From Alphaproteobacteria bacterium (GTDB taxonomy: Bacteria > Pseudomonadota > Alphaproteobacteria > Rs-D84): a DNA stretch of 44,666 nucleotides. Below the pieces are notes generated by a model that did no database searches, was not told where the DNA came from, and saw nothing but the letters and a program-made list of their open reading frames with translations. Positions within the stretch are counted from its first letter, which is position 1; each line of letters begins with the position of its first letter. The position numbers and the translations under genes were made by a program. The stretch is taken from NCBI GenBank assembly GCA_029059055.1, contig JAIDWS010000010.1:1-44666 (forward strand), given 5' to 3'. Positions 7,986 to 17,790 of the stretch are shown in pieces.

Positions 7986-8546
7986 TTATTTATCTTCCCC
8001 GGCGTCTGCCGCATCAGCTTTTTTTCCATCACGGCCGGCGATAATTTCCGCCACGGATTTGCCGCGACGCGCCGCAACTGTTTTCGGCGAATTCATTTTC
8101 GAAAACGCCAAGAACGCCGCACGAATCATATTGTTCGGGTTATTGGACCCCTGGGATTTAACAACGACGTCCTGAACGCCCAAGCATTCAAACACCGCGC
8201 GCAACGCACCACCGGCAATGATACCGGTCCCGGGAACCGCACTACGAACGACCAATTTGCTGGCGCCATATTTGGCGGCGCTGTCGTGGTGCAGTGTACG
8301 ACCTTCTTTCAGGGGGACGCGAATCATTTTCGCCTTGGCAGCCTTGGTCGCCTTTTGCACAGCCGACTGAACTTCCAACGCTTTACCTTTGCCAAAACCG
8401 ACTTTACCGGCTTTGTCCCCGACCACAACCAAGGCCGAGAAAGACATATTGCGACCACCCTTAACCGTCTTGGATACGCGGTTAATCGAAACCAGTTTGT
8501 CTACCAGGTTATCCGTCTGCAATTTTTTATCATCAAAACGTGCCAT
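7986..8546 (-). CDS. rpsE: 30S ribosomal protein uS5
   Basis: A 186-residue protein involved in decoding fidelity and mRNA unwinding at the entry channel. It has the N-terminal [22 protein letters not shown] double-stranded RNA-binding block and [17 protein letters not shown] in the C-terminal domain. A short acidic Ala/Asp tail ([13 protein letters not shown]) extends the C-terminus. It lies in normal order between rplR and rpmD. Confidence 0.97.
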   Translation of the reverse strand: MARFDDKKLQTDNLVDKLVSINRVSKTVKGGRNMSFSALVVVGDKAGKVGFGKGKALEVQSAVQKATKAAKAKMIRVPLKEGRTLHHDSAAKYGASKLVVRSAVPGTGIIAGGALRAVFECLGVQDVVVKSQGSNNPNNMIRAAFLAFSKMNSPKTVAARRGKSVAEIIAGRDGKKADAADAGEDK

Positions 8547-8566
8547 TTATGTACTCCGTAATTCTC

Positions 8567-8923
8567 TTAGATTCTAACGCCACCTGCGCGCATAGCTTCG
8601 CACAGTGCCTTTACGCGACCATGATAACGATAACCGCCACGGTCAAAATAACAATTGTCGGTGATGTTCGCCGCCACCGCACGTTCGGCAAACATTTTGC
8701 CGACCATTTCAGCACCTGCAACATTCCAACCGTTGCCCTTGAAAGCTTTTTCTTTGGAAGATGCCGCACAAACAGTGTGACCTTTGGCATCATCAATCGC
8801 CTGAACTTCGATATGACGGCCAGAACGGAAAACTGACAAACGAATTTTGCCAGGATTTTTTCTTTTCAACGCACCGCGATTCGCCAGCGTACGTCTTTCT
8901 TCAGTAGACAAATGTTTTAACAT
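8567..8923 (-). CDS. rplR: 50S ribosomal protein uL18
   Basis: A 118-residue protein that binds 5S rRNA with uL5 in the central protuberance. [23 protein letters not shown] and the C-terminal [23 protein letters not shown] are characteristic. SD AAAGGA lies before the start. A 222-bp spacer with GC-rich inverted repeats separates it from rplF, long for this operon. Confidence 0.97.
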   Translation of the reverse strand: MLKHLSTEERRTLANRGALKRKNPGKIRLSVFRSGRHIEVQAIDDAKGHTVCAASSKEKAFKGNGWNVAGAEMVGKMFAERAVAANITDNCYFDRGGYRYHGRVKALCEAMRAGGVRI

Positions 8924-9145
8924 TTCGTTTCCTTTTTTCGCATCCCCGTAACAGCGGAGAATTTTTTGTTTGTCCTTGTATCTTACCGCGCATTTTGGAT
9001 AATGCCAGCAAAATATCTTGTTTCTGCCGGGTGGCGGGATTTCCCCATCCGCCGGGTCAATCTGTTCATCGGGGTCACCGGACGCCAGAAAGGTTGCATT
9101 TTATTGAAACATTTCCGCGCCCAGCCCCAAATCCAGAACAGCCTA

Positions 9146-9697
9146 TTATTTCTTCTTACCTTCTTTGCGGCGGATTTTTTCGCCCTTATAGAAGATACCT
9201 TTGCCCTTGTACGGGTCGGCCTTGCGGACCTTATGCACTTTGTCGGCGAACTGACCAACCAGGCACTTGTCCATCCCCTTGATAACAAATTCGGTCGGGG
9301 TGGCACCCATTTCAACGGTCAAGCCCGCCGGAATCGGCATCACAACATCATGAGAATAACCGGCAACCAAGACCAAATCATTACCCTTAATCGACGCTTT
9401 GTAACCAACGCCCTTCATATACATTTCTTTGACAAAGCCATCGGATACACCGATAACCGCCGCCTTGATATTACGGGCCATTGTGCCCCACATGGCGCGC
9501 GACGCCTTGTCTTCGGCATCTTTGGGTGTAATAACAACTTCGGACCCTTCGATGCGGATATCAACCAAACCGGCATTTTTAGAATCCAATGCGATTTTCA
9601 ATTCACCTTTGGGGCCCTTGACCACCAAGGCATTATCAACAACTGCAACGGATACGCCGTCTTTCAGTTGAACTGGATATTTTCCTGCACGAGACAT
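9146..9697 (-). CDS. rplF: 50S ribosomal protein uL6
   Basis: A 183-residue two-domain protein near the factor-binding site of the 50S. The C-terminal signature (DPYKGKGIFYKGEKIRRKEGKKK region) and MSRAGKYPVQL at the N-terminus fit uL6. Length is close to the usual 177-180. In normal order between rpsH and rplR. Confidence 0.97.
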   Translation of the reverse strand: MSRAGKYPVQLKDGVSVAVVDNALVVKGPKGELKIALDSKNAGLVDIRIEGSEVVITPKDAEDKASRAMWGTMARNIKAAVIGVSDGFVKEMYMKGVGYKASIKGNDLVLVAGYSHDVVMPIPAGLTVEMGATPTEFVIKGMDKCLVGQFADKVHKVRKADPYKGKGIFYKGEKIRRKEGKKK

Positions 9698-9730
9698 ATT
9701 AATTCCTTATTTCTGATTGCCGACCAGCAA

Positions 9731-10129
9731 TTAAATTACCTTGCACAATACTTCGCCGCCAACATTCATCAAGCGTGCCTTGTGATCTGTCATAACGCCG
9801 CCCGGTGTCGAAACGATTGCAACACCCAAGCCGTTCAATACTTTCGGCATTTTTGCACTGCCGGAATAGACGCGACGGCCCGGTTTGGATACGACGGAAA
9901 TTTCTTGGATTGCGCCATTGCCGCCGACATATTTCAGTTCAACGACCAAATTCGCGCGCTTTTCATCAATTTGTTCTTTGCGGAAATCGGTGATAAATCC
10001 TTCTTCTTTCAGAACGGTCAAAACTGCTGCACGCAGTTTGCTGCACGGCATTGTAACAAATTCTTTACCGGCGTTCTGCCCGTTGCGGATACGGGTCAAC
10101 ATATCTCCGATGGGATGTGATAATGACAT
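9731..10129 (-). CDS. rpsH: 30S ribosomal protein uS8
   Basis: A 132-residue protein that binds the central domain of 16S rRNA and in many bacteria represses spc operon translation. MSLSHPIGDMLTRIRNGQNA and the C-terminal GLGVAIVSTPGGVMTDHKARL block identify it. An autoregulatory target is expected near the rplX/rplE junction in E. coli, but I could not confirm one here. Confidence 0.97.
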   Translation of the reverse strand: MSLSHPIGDMLTRIRNGQNAGKEFVTMPCSKLRAAVLTVLKEEGFITDFRKEQIDEKRANLVVELKYVGGNGAIQEISVVSKPGRRVYSGSAKMPKVLNGLGVAIVSTPGGVMTDHKARLMNVGGEVLCKVI

Positions 10130-10209
10130 ATTTTACTCCTTACAGTACCAGGGTGTCCCCTGTATTTTTCTGTATCAGCTGCATTGTCCACAGCTTAACT
10201 TGATTGATT

Positions 10210-10512
10210 TTACCAGCTGGACTTGCGAACACCCGGCAGTTTACCTTCGGACGCCAAGGTACGAACCTGTTGGCGGCACAGCCCAAACATACGCGAAAAC
10301 CCGCGGGAACGACCCGTGACCGAGCAACGATTACGCAAACGTGTCGGATTTGCATTGCGCGGCAACTTGGCCAATTTTTTCATCGCGTCCATGCGTTCGT
10401 CGGGCGTGGCATTAACGGACATCTTCGCCTTGATTGCTTCACGCTTTTTCGCGTACTGCGCAACCAGCTTTTCACGTCTTTTTTGTTTATTTATCAACGC
10501 TAATTTAGCCAT
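10210..10512 (-). CDS. rpsN: 30S ribosomal protein uS14 (zinc-free form)
   Basis: A 100-residue protein of the 30S head. This is the long form without the CxxC...CxxC zinc ribbon; the C-terminus reads RCSVTGRSRGFSRMFGLCRQ with GKLPGVRKSSW. The long form fits alphaproteobacteria. In normal spc position between rplE and rpsH. Confidence 0.97.
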   Translation of the reverse strand: MAKLALINKQKRREKLVAQYAKKREAIKAKMSVNATPDERMDAMKKLAKLPRNANPTRLRNRCSVTGRSRGFSRMFGLCRQQVRTLASEGKLPGVRKSSW

Positions 10513-10530
10513 TTTTTTTCCTTACTCTTA

Positions 10531-11076
10531 TTATTTCAACACCAACGGCAGGCCGATTTTTGTCAGCAATGCGCGTGCTTCTTCGTCTGTTTTTGCAGTT
10601 GTCGCGATAACGATATCCATACCGCGGATTGCATCAATTTTGTCCACCGAAATTTCCGGGAAAATCAAATGTTCTTTGATACCAAAGGCATAGTTTCCAC
10701 GGCCATCAAACTTGGACTTGGACAAACCATGAAAGTCCTTGACGCGCGGCAACGCAACCGTAATCAATTTATCCAAGAAATCATACATTCTTTTGCCACG
10801 CAGGGTTACCTTGGTCCCGATGGGCTGGCCTTCGCGCAGACGGTATGTCGCGATGGATTTCTTGGCGCGGGTAATAACGGACTTCTGGGCAGCAATCGCT
10901 GTCAAATCGGCCGCCGCCGCATCCAGTTTCTTTTTATCGGAAATCGCTTCGCCGACACCCATGTTCAAAACAATTTTGGTCAATTTCGGCACAGCCAACG
11001 CATTTGTGTAACCGAATTCTTTTACCAATTCGGGTACAATGTTTTTTTCATAAATTTCACGCAATCTGCTTTGCAT
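10531..11076 (-). CDS. rplE: 50S ribosomal protein uL5
   Basis: A 181-residue 5S rRNA-binding protein that contacts P-site t[19 protein letters not shown], the [24 protein letters not shown] block (here [11 protein letters not shown]) and [14 protein letters not shown] are family hallmarks. In normal order after rplX. Confidence 0.97.
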   Translation of the reverse strand: MQSRLREIYEKNIVPELVKEFGYTNALAVPKLTKIVLNMGVGEAISDKKKLDAAAADLTAIAAQKSVITRAKKSIATYRLREGQPIGTKVTLRGKRMYDFLDKLITVALPRVKDFHGLSKSKFDGRGNYAFGIKEHLIFPEISVDKIDAIRGMDIVIATTAKTDEEARALLTKIGLPLVLK

Positions 11077-11125
11077 ATCTTAATCCTTAACGTTTTGGTC
11101 CCGTAACAGCGGGTCCCCAGTTTTT

Positions 11126-11428
11126 TTATATTTCAGCCCCAGATTTTCTTGAAATACGAACCTTTTTGCCCTGGTCCATTTTGAACCCGGCGCGTGTTGC
11201 TTTCTTGGTCTTTGGGTCAATCAGGGCAACATTCGACACGTGCAGGGGCGCTTCGCGGTCAATGATATGACCCGGCTGTTCCTGTGTCGGTTTGATGTGC
11301 CATTTACGACGGTTGACACCTTCGACAACCACGCGAGATTCGGTTGGGCGCGCTTCCAGCACTTTGCCTTTGACGCCTTTGTATTTTCCCGAAATAACTA
11401 CGACTTCATCGCCTTTCTTAATTTTCAT
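11126..11428 (-). CDS. rplX: 50S ribosomal protein uL24
   Basis: A 100-residue assembly-initiating 50S protein with an N-terminal KOW motif (KGDEVVVISGKYKGVKGKVLEA) and VEGVNRRKWHIKP. A hairpin lies in the spacer to rplE (about 11093-11118, GGACCCGCTGTTACGGGACC on the minus strand), with no clear T-run. Confidence 0.97.
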   Translation of the reverse strand: MKIKKGDEVVVISGKYKGVKGKVLEARPTESRVVVEGVNRRKWHIKPTQEQPGHIIDREAPLHVSNVALIDPKTKKATRAGFKMDQGKKVRISRKSGAEI

Positions 11429-11466
11429 TTTGTAACCTTTTCTCTACTTCTGGCAGATGCCCATTG

Positions 11467-11841
11467 TTAGATAACTTCCGGTGCCAAGGACACGATTTTC
11501 TGGACGTCGTATTTGCGACGAACTTCACGGGCAATCGGCCCGAAAATACGTGTACCAATCGGTTCGAAATTGTTCTTGTTAATCAAGACAACCGCATTGT
11601 CGTCAAAACGGATGATGGAACCATCAGCACGCTTGACCGGGAACTTAGTACGCACGATAATCGCACGCTGCACGGTACCCTTGGCAACTTTACCACGCGG
11701 AATCGCTTCCTTGATGGCAACCACGATTTTGTCCCCAACAGTGGCATAGCGACGATGAGAACCGCCCAAAACCTTGATGCACATAGCTTTACGCGCACCC
11801 GAGTTGTCAGCAACTGTCATAACTGTTTCATTCTGAATCAT
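11467..11841 (-). CDS. rplN: 50S ribosomal protein uL14
   Basis: A 124-residue protein at the subunit interface. The start at 11841 is chosen because the product then begins [20 protein letters not shown], as in the family, and AAGGA lies 9 nt upstream. A longer in-frame start at 11880 would add 13 residues absent from uL14. Confidence 0.96.
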   Translation of the reverse strand: MIQNETVMTVADNSGARKAMCIKVLGGSHRRYATVGDKIVVAIKEAIPRGKVAKGTVQRAIIVRTKFPVKRADGSIIRFDDNAVVLINKNNFEPIGTRIFGPIAREVRRKYDVQKIVSLAPEVI

Positions 11842-11961
11842 AACTTTAATCCTTGTCCTGCAAGCGGGGCCATCCCCCACCGCTTTGTTATAGGTCCCGA
11901 CTGCCCTGCCCCGGAAATGTTTGTGTTTTTGGGACAGAACCTCAAAGAACCTGTGTGATTA

Positions 11962-12231
11962 TTAGTCCGCTACTTCTACGGCATCATCCTTGGACACGCC
12001 AACGCGGCCCTTGACCACCCAAGATTTTGTCTTGGAAATGGGACGATGTTCTTCAATCGCAACAATGTCGCCGACTTTGAATTCGTTGGCTTCATCATGC
12101 GCTTTGTACTTTTTGTTCTGCTTTACGAACTTGCCGTACAGCGGGTGGCGGAAGCGACGTTCCACTTCTACAACGACAGTTTTGTCGTTGGCTGTACTTG
12201 TAACCGTTCCTTGCAGTATACGTCTTGGCAT
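11962..12231 (-). CDS. rpsQ: 30S ribosomal protein uS17
   Basis: An 89-residue OB-fold protein of the 30S body. [35 protein letters not shown] is typical. It is separated from rpmC by about 160 bp, where most genomes have almost no gap. Confidence 0.97.
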   Translation of the reverse strand: MPRRILQGTVTSTANDKTVVVEVERRFRHPLYGKFVKQNKKYKAHDEANEFKVGDIVAIEEHRPISKTKSWVVKGRVGVSKDDAVEVAD

Positions 12232-12393
12232 AACTTATGTCCTTACTATTTCTACTATTTTTGGTGCCACTGCCCCCGAAAACATCCGGCGGGCGGCGCC
12301 CCAAAAACACTTCTTTTTGTTCTACCTGTCTGATTTCTGTCTTAATGACCAGGCTCAAATGTACCAGTCATAAATAAAAAATCAAGCTTTTTC

Positions 12394-12597
12394 TTACTTC
12401 GCAGCGTTCAACTTTGTCTTGACGCGGGCGATTTCGCGACGGGTCTGACGAATAACATGTGTTTTCGGCAACTGACCGGCCGCATGTTGAAAGCGCTGAT
12501 TCATCTGTTCTTTTTTCAAATTGGTCAGCTTGCTCTGCAATGCTTCGGCTGTCAAAGCTTCTTTTTCTGCTGTGTTTTTAGCGTTTTTTTCTGCCAT
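12394..12597 (-). CDS. rpmC: 50S ribosomal protein uL29
   Basis: A 67-residue helical protein near the peptide exit tunnel, where it helps form the docking site for SRP and trigger factor. LTNLKKEQMNQRFQHAAGQL, then RREIARVKTKL, is the standard core. In normal order after rplP. Confidence 0.96.
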   Translation of the reverse strand: MAEKNAKNTAEKEALTAEALQSKLTNLKKEQMNQRFQHAAGQLPKTHVIRQTRREIARVKTKLNAAK

Positions 12598-12641
12598 CTC
12601 TACTTACCTTTGTTGCACCGGCCCCCAGGGACCCGTTCATT

Positions 12642-13055
12642 TTAGTTCATCTTGCGTTCAACGATTTTCGTTTTGACTGGCAATTTCGCCGCAGCCAAGG
12701 CAAAGGCTTCATAAGCGATTTCAGGCTTTACACCGTCCAGTTCGAACATGATGCGTCCCGGTTTCACGCGGCAAATCCAGTATTCGACCGCCCCTTTACC
12801 TTTACCCATACGGACTTCGGCCGGCTTTTTGGTGACCGGAACATCCGGGAATACGCGAATCCACAGTTTACCCATACGCTTCATATGACGCGTAATGGCA
12901 CGACGTGCGGCTTCGATTTGACGCGCCGTAACACGTTCCGGCGACATTGCTTTCAGCCCAAACGAACCGAACGCCAATTCACTGCCGCCTTTGGTGGCAC
13001 CGTGGATGCGGCCTTTGTGCTGTTTGCGAAATTTTGTTTTCTTTGGCATTAACAT
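12642..13055 (-). CDS. rplP: 50S ribosomal protein uL16
   Basis: A 137-residue protein near the A-site elbow. [19 protein letters not shown] aligns with the usual ML-x-PKRTK start, so the first ATG (13055) is kept. [22 protein letters not shown] is diagnostic. Confidence 0.97.
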   Translation of the reverse strand: MLMPKKTKFRKQHKGRIHGATKGGSELAFGSFGLKAMSPERVTARQIEAARRAITRHMKRMGKLWIRVFPDVPVTKKPAEVRMGKGKGAVEYWICRVKPGRIMFELDGVKPEIAYEAFALAAAKLPVKTKIVERKMN

Positions 13056-13090
13056 GATACAAATCCTTCAATTTCTAACGGTATTTAGAT

Positions 13091-13792
13091 TTATTTGCTT
13101 CTTCTTTCGCTGCTGCCGGCATATTCTGTCGGACGGGCCATTTCGGACGCCAGCTTTTCTTTGTTCACAACGTCGCCAGTGTAAATCCAAACTTTTACAC
13201 CGATAACGCCGTATGTTGTTTTGGCCTGGATTGACGCATAGTCAATGTCCGCACGCAATGTGTGCAAAGGAATACGACCTTCGCGGATTTGTTCACTGCG
13301 GGCGATTTCCGCACCATTCAAACGACCCGAGCACATAACTTTGATACCCTGGGCGCCGGCCTTGGATGCGTTCTGAACAGCTTTCTTCATGGCGCGTTTA
13401 AAGGAAACGCGGCCTTCGATTTGCTGCGCGATATTCAATGCAACCAATTGTGCATTCAAATCCGGACGACGAACTTCATAGATGTTCACAACAACCTGGT
13501 CGTTTTTAACCAGCTTCTTGATGTCGTTGCGCAGTGCTTCGATATCGGCGCCGTTTTTACCGATAATCATACCCGGACGGGATGTGTGGATTGTCACAAC
13601 CACTTTCTTGGCAAAGCGTTCGATAACAACTTTGGCCAAGCCAGCTTTTTTCAGCTTCTTTTCAACAAATTTGCGAATTTTGATATCTTCGGCCAACAGT
13701 GTGGCATAATCCTTTTTGCCCGCAATCCAGCGAGAATCAGTGATTTTATTGATAAATTCGCGTAACGAAATCGGCGATACTTTCTGTCCCAT
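13091..13792 (-). CDS. rpsC: 30S ribosomal protein uS3
   Basis: A 233-residue protein at the mRNA entry site. It has the N-terminal MGQKVSPISLR, a KH domain with RPGMIIGKNGADIEALR (GxxG loop GKNG), and the C-terminal domain with TTYGVIGVKVWIYTGDV. Length is normal. Confidence 0.97.
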   Translation of the reverse strand: MGQKVSPISLREFINKITDSRWIAGKKDYATLLAEDIKIRKFVEKKLKKAGLAKVVIERFAKKVVVTIHTSRPGMIIGKNGADIEALRNDIKKLVKNDQVVVNIYEVRRPDLNAQLVALNIAQQIEGRVSFKRAMKKAVQNASKAGAQGIKVMCSGRLNGAEIARSEQIREGRIPLHTLRADIDYASIQAKTTYGVIGVKVWIYTGDVVNKEKLASEMARPTEYAGSSERRSK

Positions 13793-13884
13793 TTTCTTTT
13801 TTCCTTACATTAATTAATGGCGAATGTTCTTGAAGCATATAGCTTTATTCAGGAATACGTATTCCATACCACTCGCCATGACTT

Positions 13885-14292
13885 TTACTTGCTTTTTGCT
13901 TCTTTCTTAGCAGTTTTCTTTGTCGGCGCAACCCCGGATTCCAATACGATTGTCAAATTGGAAAACGGTTTCAGGATTGGGCGTGCGCTGCCGCGCGGGC
14001 CCGCCATGATGCGCTTCATCGTCAGCGCCTTGCCACACCAAATTTCTTTGATGAACAAGCTGTCCGCCGGCAGATTCTTGTTGTGTTCCGCGTTTGCAAC
14101 CGCAGACAACAAAGTCTTCAAGACTTCACCGGACACGCGCTTTTTTGAAAATTTCAAGACATCAATCGCACGGTCAACGGGCATACCGCGAACCATTGCA
14201 CAAACCAGATTCAGTTTCTGATGGCTGACGCGAATCAATTTGTTGAACGCGCGGACCTGATTATCTTTAATTCCATATCTTGTCGTTGTCAT
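13885..14292 (-). CDS. rplV: 50S ribosomal protein uL22
   Basis: A 135-residue protein whose beta-hairpin lines the exit tunnel. VRAFNKLIRVSHQKLNLVCAMVRGMPVDRAIDVL and the KRIMAGPRGSARPILKP tip region identify it. A Lys/Ala-rich tail (KKTAKKEAKSK) makes it longer than the 110-residue E. coli protein. Confidence 0.96.
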   Translation of the reverse strand: MTTTRYGIKDNQVRAFNKLIRVSHQKLNLVCAMVRGMPVDRAIDVLKFSKKRVSGEVLKTLLSAVANAEHNKNLPADSLFIKEIWCGKALTMKRIMAGPRGSARPILKPFSNLTIVLESGVAPTKKTAKKEAKSK

Positions 14293-14338
14293 AACTGTTT
14301 ACCTTATTATTTAAGATTCCGTGGGGAATCAGAAATCC

Positions 14339-14623
14339 TTATTTCTTTCCGGCCGCGGCCTTTTTATTGGCGGCGTGCCCCTTAAAGGTGCGCGTCGGCG
14401 CGAATTCACCCAACTTGTGCCCAATCATATCTTCGACGATAGAGACCGGAATGAATTTGTTACCGTTGTGCACTTCGAATGTCAACCCAACCATCGGCGG
14501 AACAATTGTGCTGCCGCGGGACCAAGTCTTGATTGGCTTATGGTCATTGCTTGCATTCGCCGCAGCTGCCTTTTTCAAGACAGAAGGATGAACATAAGGA
14601 CCTTTCCAAACTGAACGAGACAT
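14339..14623 (-). CDS. rpsS: 30S ribosomal protein uS19
   Basis: A 94-residue 30S head protein that pairs with uS13. The start at 14623 gives [19 protein letters not shown], as in the family; an upstream frame extension (to 14665) lacks support. [18 protein letters not shown] is the signature. Confidence 0.96.
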   Translation of the reverse strand: MSRSVWKGPYVHPSVLKKAAAANASNDHKPIKTWSRGSTIVPPMVGLTFEVHNGNKFIPVSIVEDMIGHKLGEFAPTRTFKGHAANKKAAAGKK

Positions 14624-14677
14624 AAAAAACTCCGTTTTTCTTTGGTGCCGATGCCCAGATGGCACCGGCTACCTTAA

Positions 14678-15511
14678 TTATTTCTTCTTTGCCAAGTGTC
14701 TGCTGCGGATAATCATCTTTGCAGTACGTTTGTTGCTACGTGTACGATAACCCTTGGCCGGGATACCGGTACGGGATACCGGTGTGTGGCCCTTAGAGTG
14801 ACCGTTACCACCACCCATCGGATGGTCAACCGGGTTCATCGCCATACCACGGACGGACGGACGAATACCCAACCAGCGGGCGCGCCCAGCCTTACCCAGG
14901 TTGACGTTGCGCTGATCCGGATTGGATACGCTGCCAACTGTCGCCAAGCAGTCAGAATGAACCTTGCGCAGTTCACCGCTGTTCATCTTAATCTGGGCAT
15001 AAACGCCGTCTTTACCCATCAACTGGGCATAGCAACCCGCACTGCGGGCCAACTGGCCGCCGGCGCCCGGCTTTAATTCAACGTTGTGAACAATTGTCCC
15101 AATCGGCATGTTCTTTAACGGCATTGTGTTACCCGGCTTGATGTCTTCGCGCTGGCCGGAAATAACCACGTCACCCGCCTTTAAGTCGCGCGGGGCCAAG
15201 ATATAGGAACGAACGCCATCGGTGTATTCAATCAATGCGATGAACGCTGTGCGGTTCGGGTCATATTCCAGACGAACAACCGTTGCCGGGATACCCGTTT
15301 TTTTACGGCCAAAATCAATCAAGCGATATTTACGCTTGTGCCCGCCACCCTGGTGCGGAACAGTTACATGACCAAAATTATTACGTCCACCCTTGGACTT
15401 TAAACCAACTGTCAAAGACTTTTCCGGCGCGCCGCGATGCAATTCGCTGCGGTCGACCAGGGTTAACCCACGGGTCCCCGGTGTTGTTGGCTTGTAATGC
15501 TTCAATGCCAT
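14678..15511 (-). CDS. rplB: 50S ribosomal protein uL2
   Basis: A 277-residue core 50S protein needed for subunit association and peptidyl transfer. [15 protein letters not shown] at the start, and [21 protein letters not shown] carrying the conserved catalytic-region histidine, are diagnostic. Normal S10 position. Confidence 0.98.
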   Translation of the reverse strand: MALKHYKPTTPGTRGLTLVDRSELHRGAPEKSLTVGLKSKGGRNNFGHVTVPHQGGGHKRKYRLIDFGRKKTGIPATVVRLEYDPNRTAFIALIEYTDGVRSYILAPRDLKAGDVVISGQREDIKPGNTMPLKNMPIGTIVHNVELKPGAGGQLARSAGCYAQLMGKDGVYAQIKMNSGELRKVHSDCLATVGSVSNPDQRNVNLGKAGRARWLGIRPSVRGMAMNPVDHPMGGGNGHSKGHTPVSRTGIPAKGYRTRSNKRTAKMIIRSRHLAKKK

Positions 15512-15583
15512 TTTTTTCTTACCTTTGTTTCTGCCTTGACACTAACGTCCAGTCATCCGGATTCTCTGTCAAGGCACGTTTAC

Positions 15584-15916
15584 TTATACGTTTGCGGACA
15601 AATCCAATGTGGCATCTGCCGGCAAAGATACGTATGCTTTTTTCACAGTGCGCTGTGTACCAGTGCTGCGACCACGGAAAGTTTTAACCTTCCCTTTGAC
15701 GACAACAATGTTAACCTTGGTCGGTTTGACATTGTAAATGGCCTGAACCGCGCGGGCAACATCTTCTTTGGTTGCGTTGGCCGCAACTTCAAAGACAATC
15801 CCGTTACTTTCAGACACTTTTGCCGCCTTTTCCGAGATAATCGGCCGACGCAGTATACCATAAGTACCGGCGGTCGCAACGATTTTTTTCTCTGTATTCA
15901 CTTTTTTTTCTGCCAT
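15584..15916 (-). CDS. rplW: 50S ribosomal protein uL23
   Basis: A 110-residue exit-tunnel protein, the docking site for trigger factor and SRP. ILRRPIISEKAAKVSE and VFEVAANATKEDVARAVQAIYNVKPTKVN form the standard fold. The N-terminus is slightly extended. Confidence 0.96.
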   Translation of the reverse strand: MAEKKVNTEKKIVATAGTYGILRRPIISEKAAKVSESNGIVFEVAANATKEDVARAVQAIYNVKPTKVNIVVVKGKVKTFRGRSTGTQRTVKKAYVSLPADATLDLSANV

Positions 15917-15935
15917 TTTAATGACCCTTTACTTC

Positions 15936-16556
15936 TTACGCCAAGCGTGCTTCCACCGCCTTAACCGCATCCGCTGTCAAGACCAATTTTTCATGTTTCA
16001 GGATATCCAAAACATTCAAACCAATCGTCGGCAACGCATCGATGTTGGCAATGTTCGCCGCAGATTTTTTGAAGTTATCATCCAACTGCGCCGCACCCAC
16101 GAACAACGCGGATGTCAGCCCCAGCTTGTTCAGCTGTTTTGCAAACGCCGCAGTTTTCGCCGCCGGCAGTTTTTCAGAATCAATGATAATCAGGCTGCCG
16201 TCTTTGGCCTTGGAAGACAATGCCATCTTCAAGCCCAAGCTGCGAATCTTCTTCGGCAAATCAATCGCGTGATCACGAACAACCGGTCCGTGAACAACAC
16301 CACCGCCGCGCATGTGAACGTTTTTCTTTTCACCCTGACGCGCATTACCGGTCTTTTTCTGCTTGAACGCCTTTTTGCTGCTGCCTTCGACGTCGGAAAC
16401 GGTTTTAACCGCATGTGTACCTGCGCGGGACTTTGCACGCTGCCAAGTAACGACGCGATGCAGGATATCCGCACGCGGTTCAATCCCGAAGATGCTGTCG
16501 GCCAAGTCTGCCTTGCCGACTGCTTTGCCATCAAAATTTATAATGTCTAATTGCAT
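15936..16556 (-). CDS. rplD: 50S ribosomal protein uL4
   Basis: A 206-residue protein with a long loop in the exit tunnel. The ATG at 16556 (MQLDIINFDGKAVG) has AAGGTG 6 nt upstream and is preferred to the GTG at 16565. GSSKKAFKQKKTGNARQGEKK and the RGGGVVHGP loop are diagnostic. In E. coli this protein represses its own operon. Confidence 0.96.
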   Translation of the reverse strand: MQLDIINFDGKAVGKADLADSIFGIEPRADILHRVVTWQRAKSRAGTHAVKTVSDVEGSSKKAFKQKKTGNARQGEKKNVHMRGGGVVHGPVVRDHAIDLPKKIRSLGLKMALSSKAKDGSLIIIDSEKLPAAKTAAFAKQLNKLGLTSALFVGAAQLDDNFKKSAANIANIDALPTIGLNVLDILKHEKLVLTADAVKAVEARLA

Positions 16557-16593
16557 TTTATTCACCTTACTCTTGCTGTCACTTGTTCATTCA

Positions 16594-17328
16594 TTATTCC
16601 GCAACAGCTGCTGTTTCGGTTTCTGTTACTTGTTCTGTGCCAGCATCCGTGGTCTGGGCCGCAGCCATGGTCGGAATCGGCAAATCTTTCTGTTCTTTTT
16701 TAACAGCGTCGGTAATCAGAACGAATGTGCCATTTGCCCCCGGAACCGCGCCTTCGACGAAAATCAGATTTTCTGTGGCGTCAATACCGAAAACTTTCAG
16801 GTTCTGGACAGATACGGTTTCGTTACCCATCTGACCGGCCATCTTTTTACCTTTCAGAACGCGGCCCGGCCATTCACGCATACCGGTACCACCGATGGAA
16901 CGATGCGCCTTTAAAACACCGTGGGTCGCTTCTTTACCGCCAAAGTTGTGGCGTTTCATCGCACCCTGAAAACCTTTACCTTTGCTTGTCGCCTGGACAT
17001 CAACAAATTGACCCGCGACAAAATGGCCAGAAGACAATTGTGTCCCAACCGGGATGATGCAGTCTTCGGAAACGCGGAATTCGACAACCTTGCGGTATGG
17101 CTTAACGCCCGCCTTTTGTGCCGCGACCATCTGAGGCTTTGCAACGTGTTTCGCTTTGGCTTCACGCATGCCCAATACATTAGCAATATAACCGTGCTTT
17201 TCGACACTACGATTCCCGATGACAGCGCAGTCACCAACCGACAGAACCGTTACGCCGTGCGCAACCCCGTTGTCGTCATACAGACGTGTCATACCAATTT
17301 TTGTTGTAATTAATCCGCTACGTTTCAT
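16594..17328 (-). CDS. rplC: 50S ribosomal protein uL3 with acidic C-terminal tail
   Basis: A 244-residue protein near the peptidyl-transferase centre. SGLITTKIGMTRLY at the N-terminus and KGFQGAMKRHNFGG, then MAGQMGNETVSVQN, are standard. A non-conserved Ala/Thr/Glu tail of about 25 residues (AAQTTDAGTEQVTETETAAV) follows the usual end. Confidence 0.97.
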   Translation of the reverse strand: MKRSGLITTKIGMTRLYDDNGVAHGVTVLSVGDCAVIGNRSVEKHGYIANVLGMREAKAKHVAKPQMVAAQKAGVKPYRKVVEFRVSEDCIIPVGTQLSSGHFVAGQFVDVQATSKGKGFQGAMKRHNFGGKEATHGVLKAHRSIGGTGMREWPGRVLKGKKMAGQMGNETVSVQNLKVFGIDATENLIFVEGAVPGANGTFVLITDAVKKEQKDLPIPTMAAAQTTDAGTEQVTETETAAVAE

Positions 17329-17400
17329 TTTTTTAATGCCTTTGTCGTTTTTGGTCCCCGTAAATCTGGCCCCAGGGGGCCAGACATACGGATAATCAAC

Positions 17401-17712
17401 TTACAATTTAATCTTCACATCAACCCCTGACGCCAAGTCCAACTTCATCAAGGCATCAACTGTCTGAGGGGTTGGATTAACAATATCGACAACCGCTTTG
17501 TGATTGCGGATTTCGAACTGTTCGCGCGATTTTTTATCCACGTGAGGCGAACGGTTAACTGTAAATTTCTGAATCAATGTCGGCAAGCGAACGGGTCCAA
17601 CGACATCCGCGCCAGTGCGCTTTGCAGTTTTAACTATTTCTTCTACGGATTCCATCAGAACTCTGTGGTCGAACGCCGTCAGTTTGATGCGAATCTTAGA
17701 TGCAGGTACCAT
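17401..17712 (-). CDS. rpsJ: 30S ribosomal protein uS10
   Basis: A 103-residue 30S head protein, also NusE in antitermination. [42 protein letters not shown] and RNHKAVVDI are diagnostic. It follows tuf in the continuous str-S10 transcript. Confidence 0.97.
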   Translation of the reverse strand: MVPASKIRIKLTAFDHRVLMESVEEIVKTAKRTGADVVGPVRLPTLIQKFTVNRSPHVDKKSREQFEIRNHKAVVDIVNPTPQTVDALMKLDLASGVDVKIKL

Positions 17713-17790
17713 TGTTCGTTTTCCTTATATTTGTCTGGGCCGGTAATCACTGACGCTTTTAATTCAGTTACACCGACCCATGACGTTTAC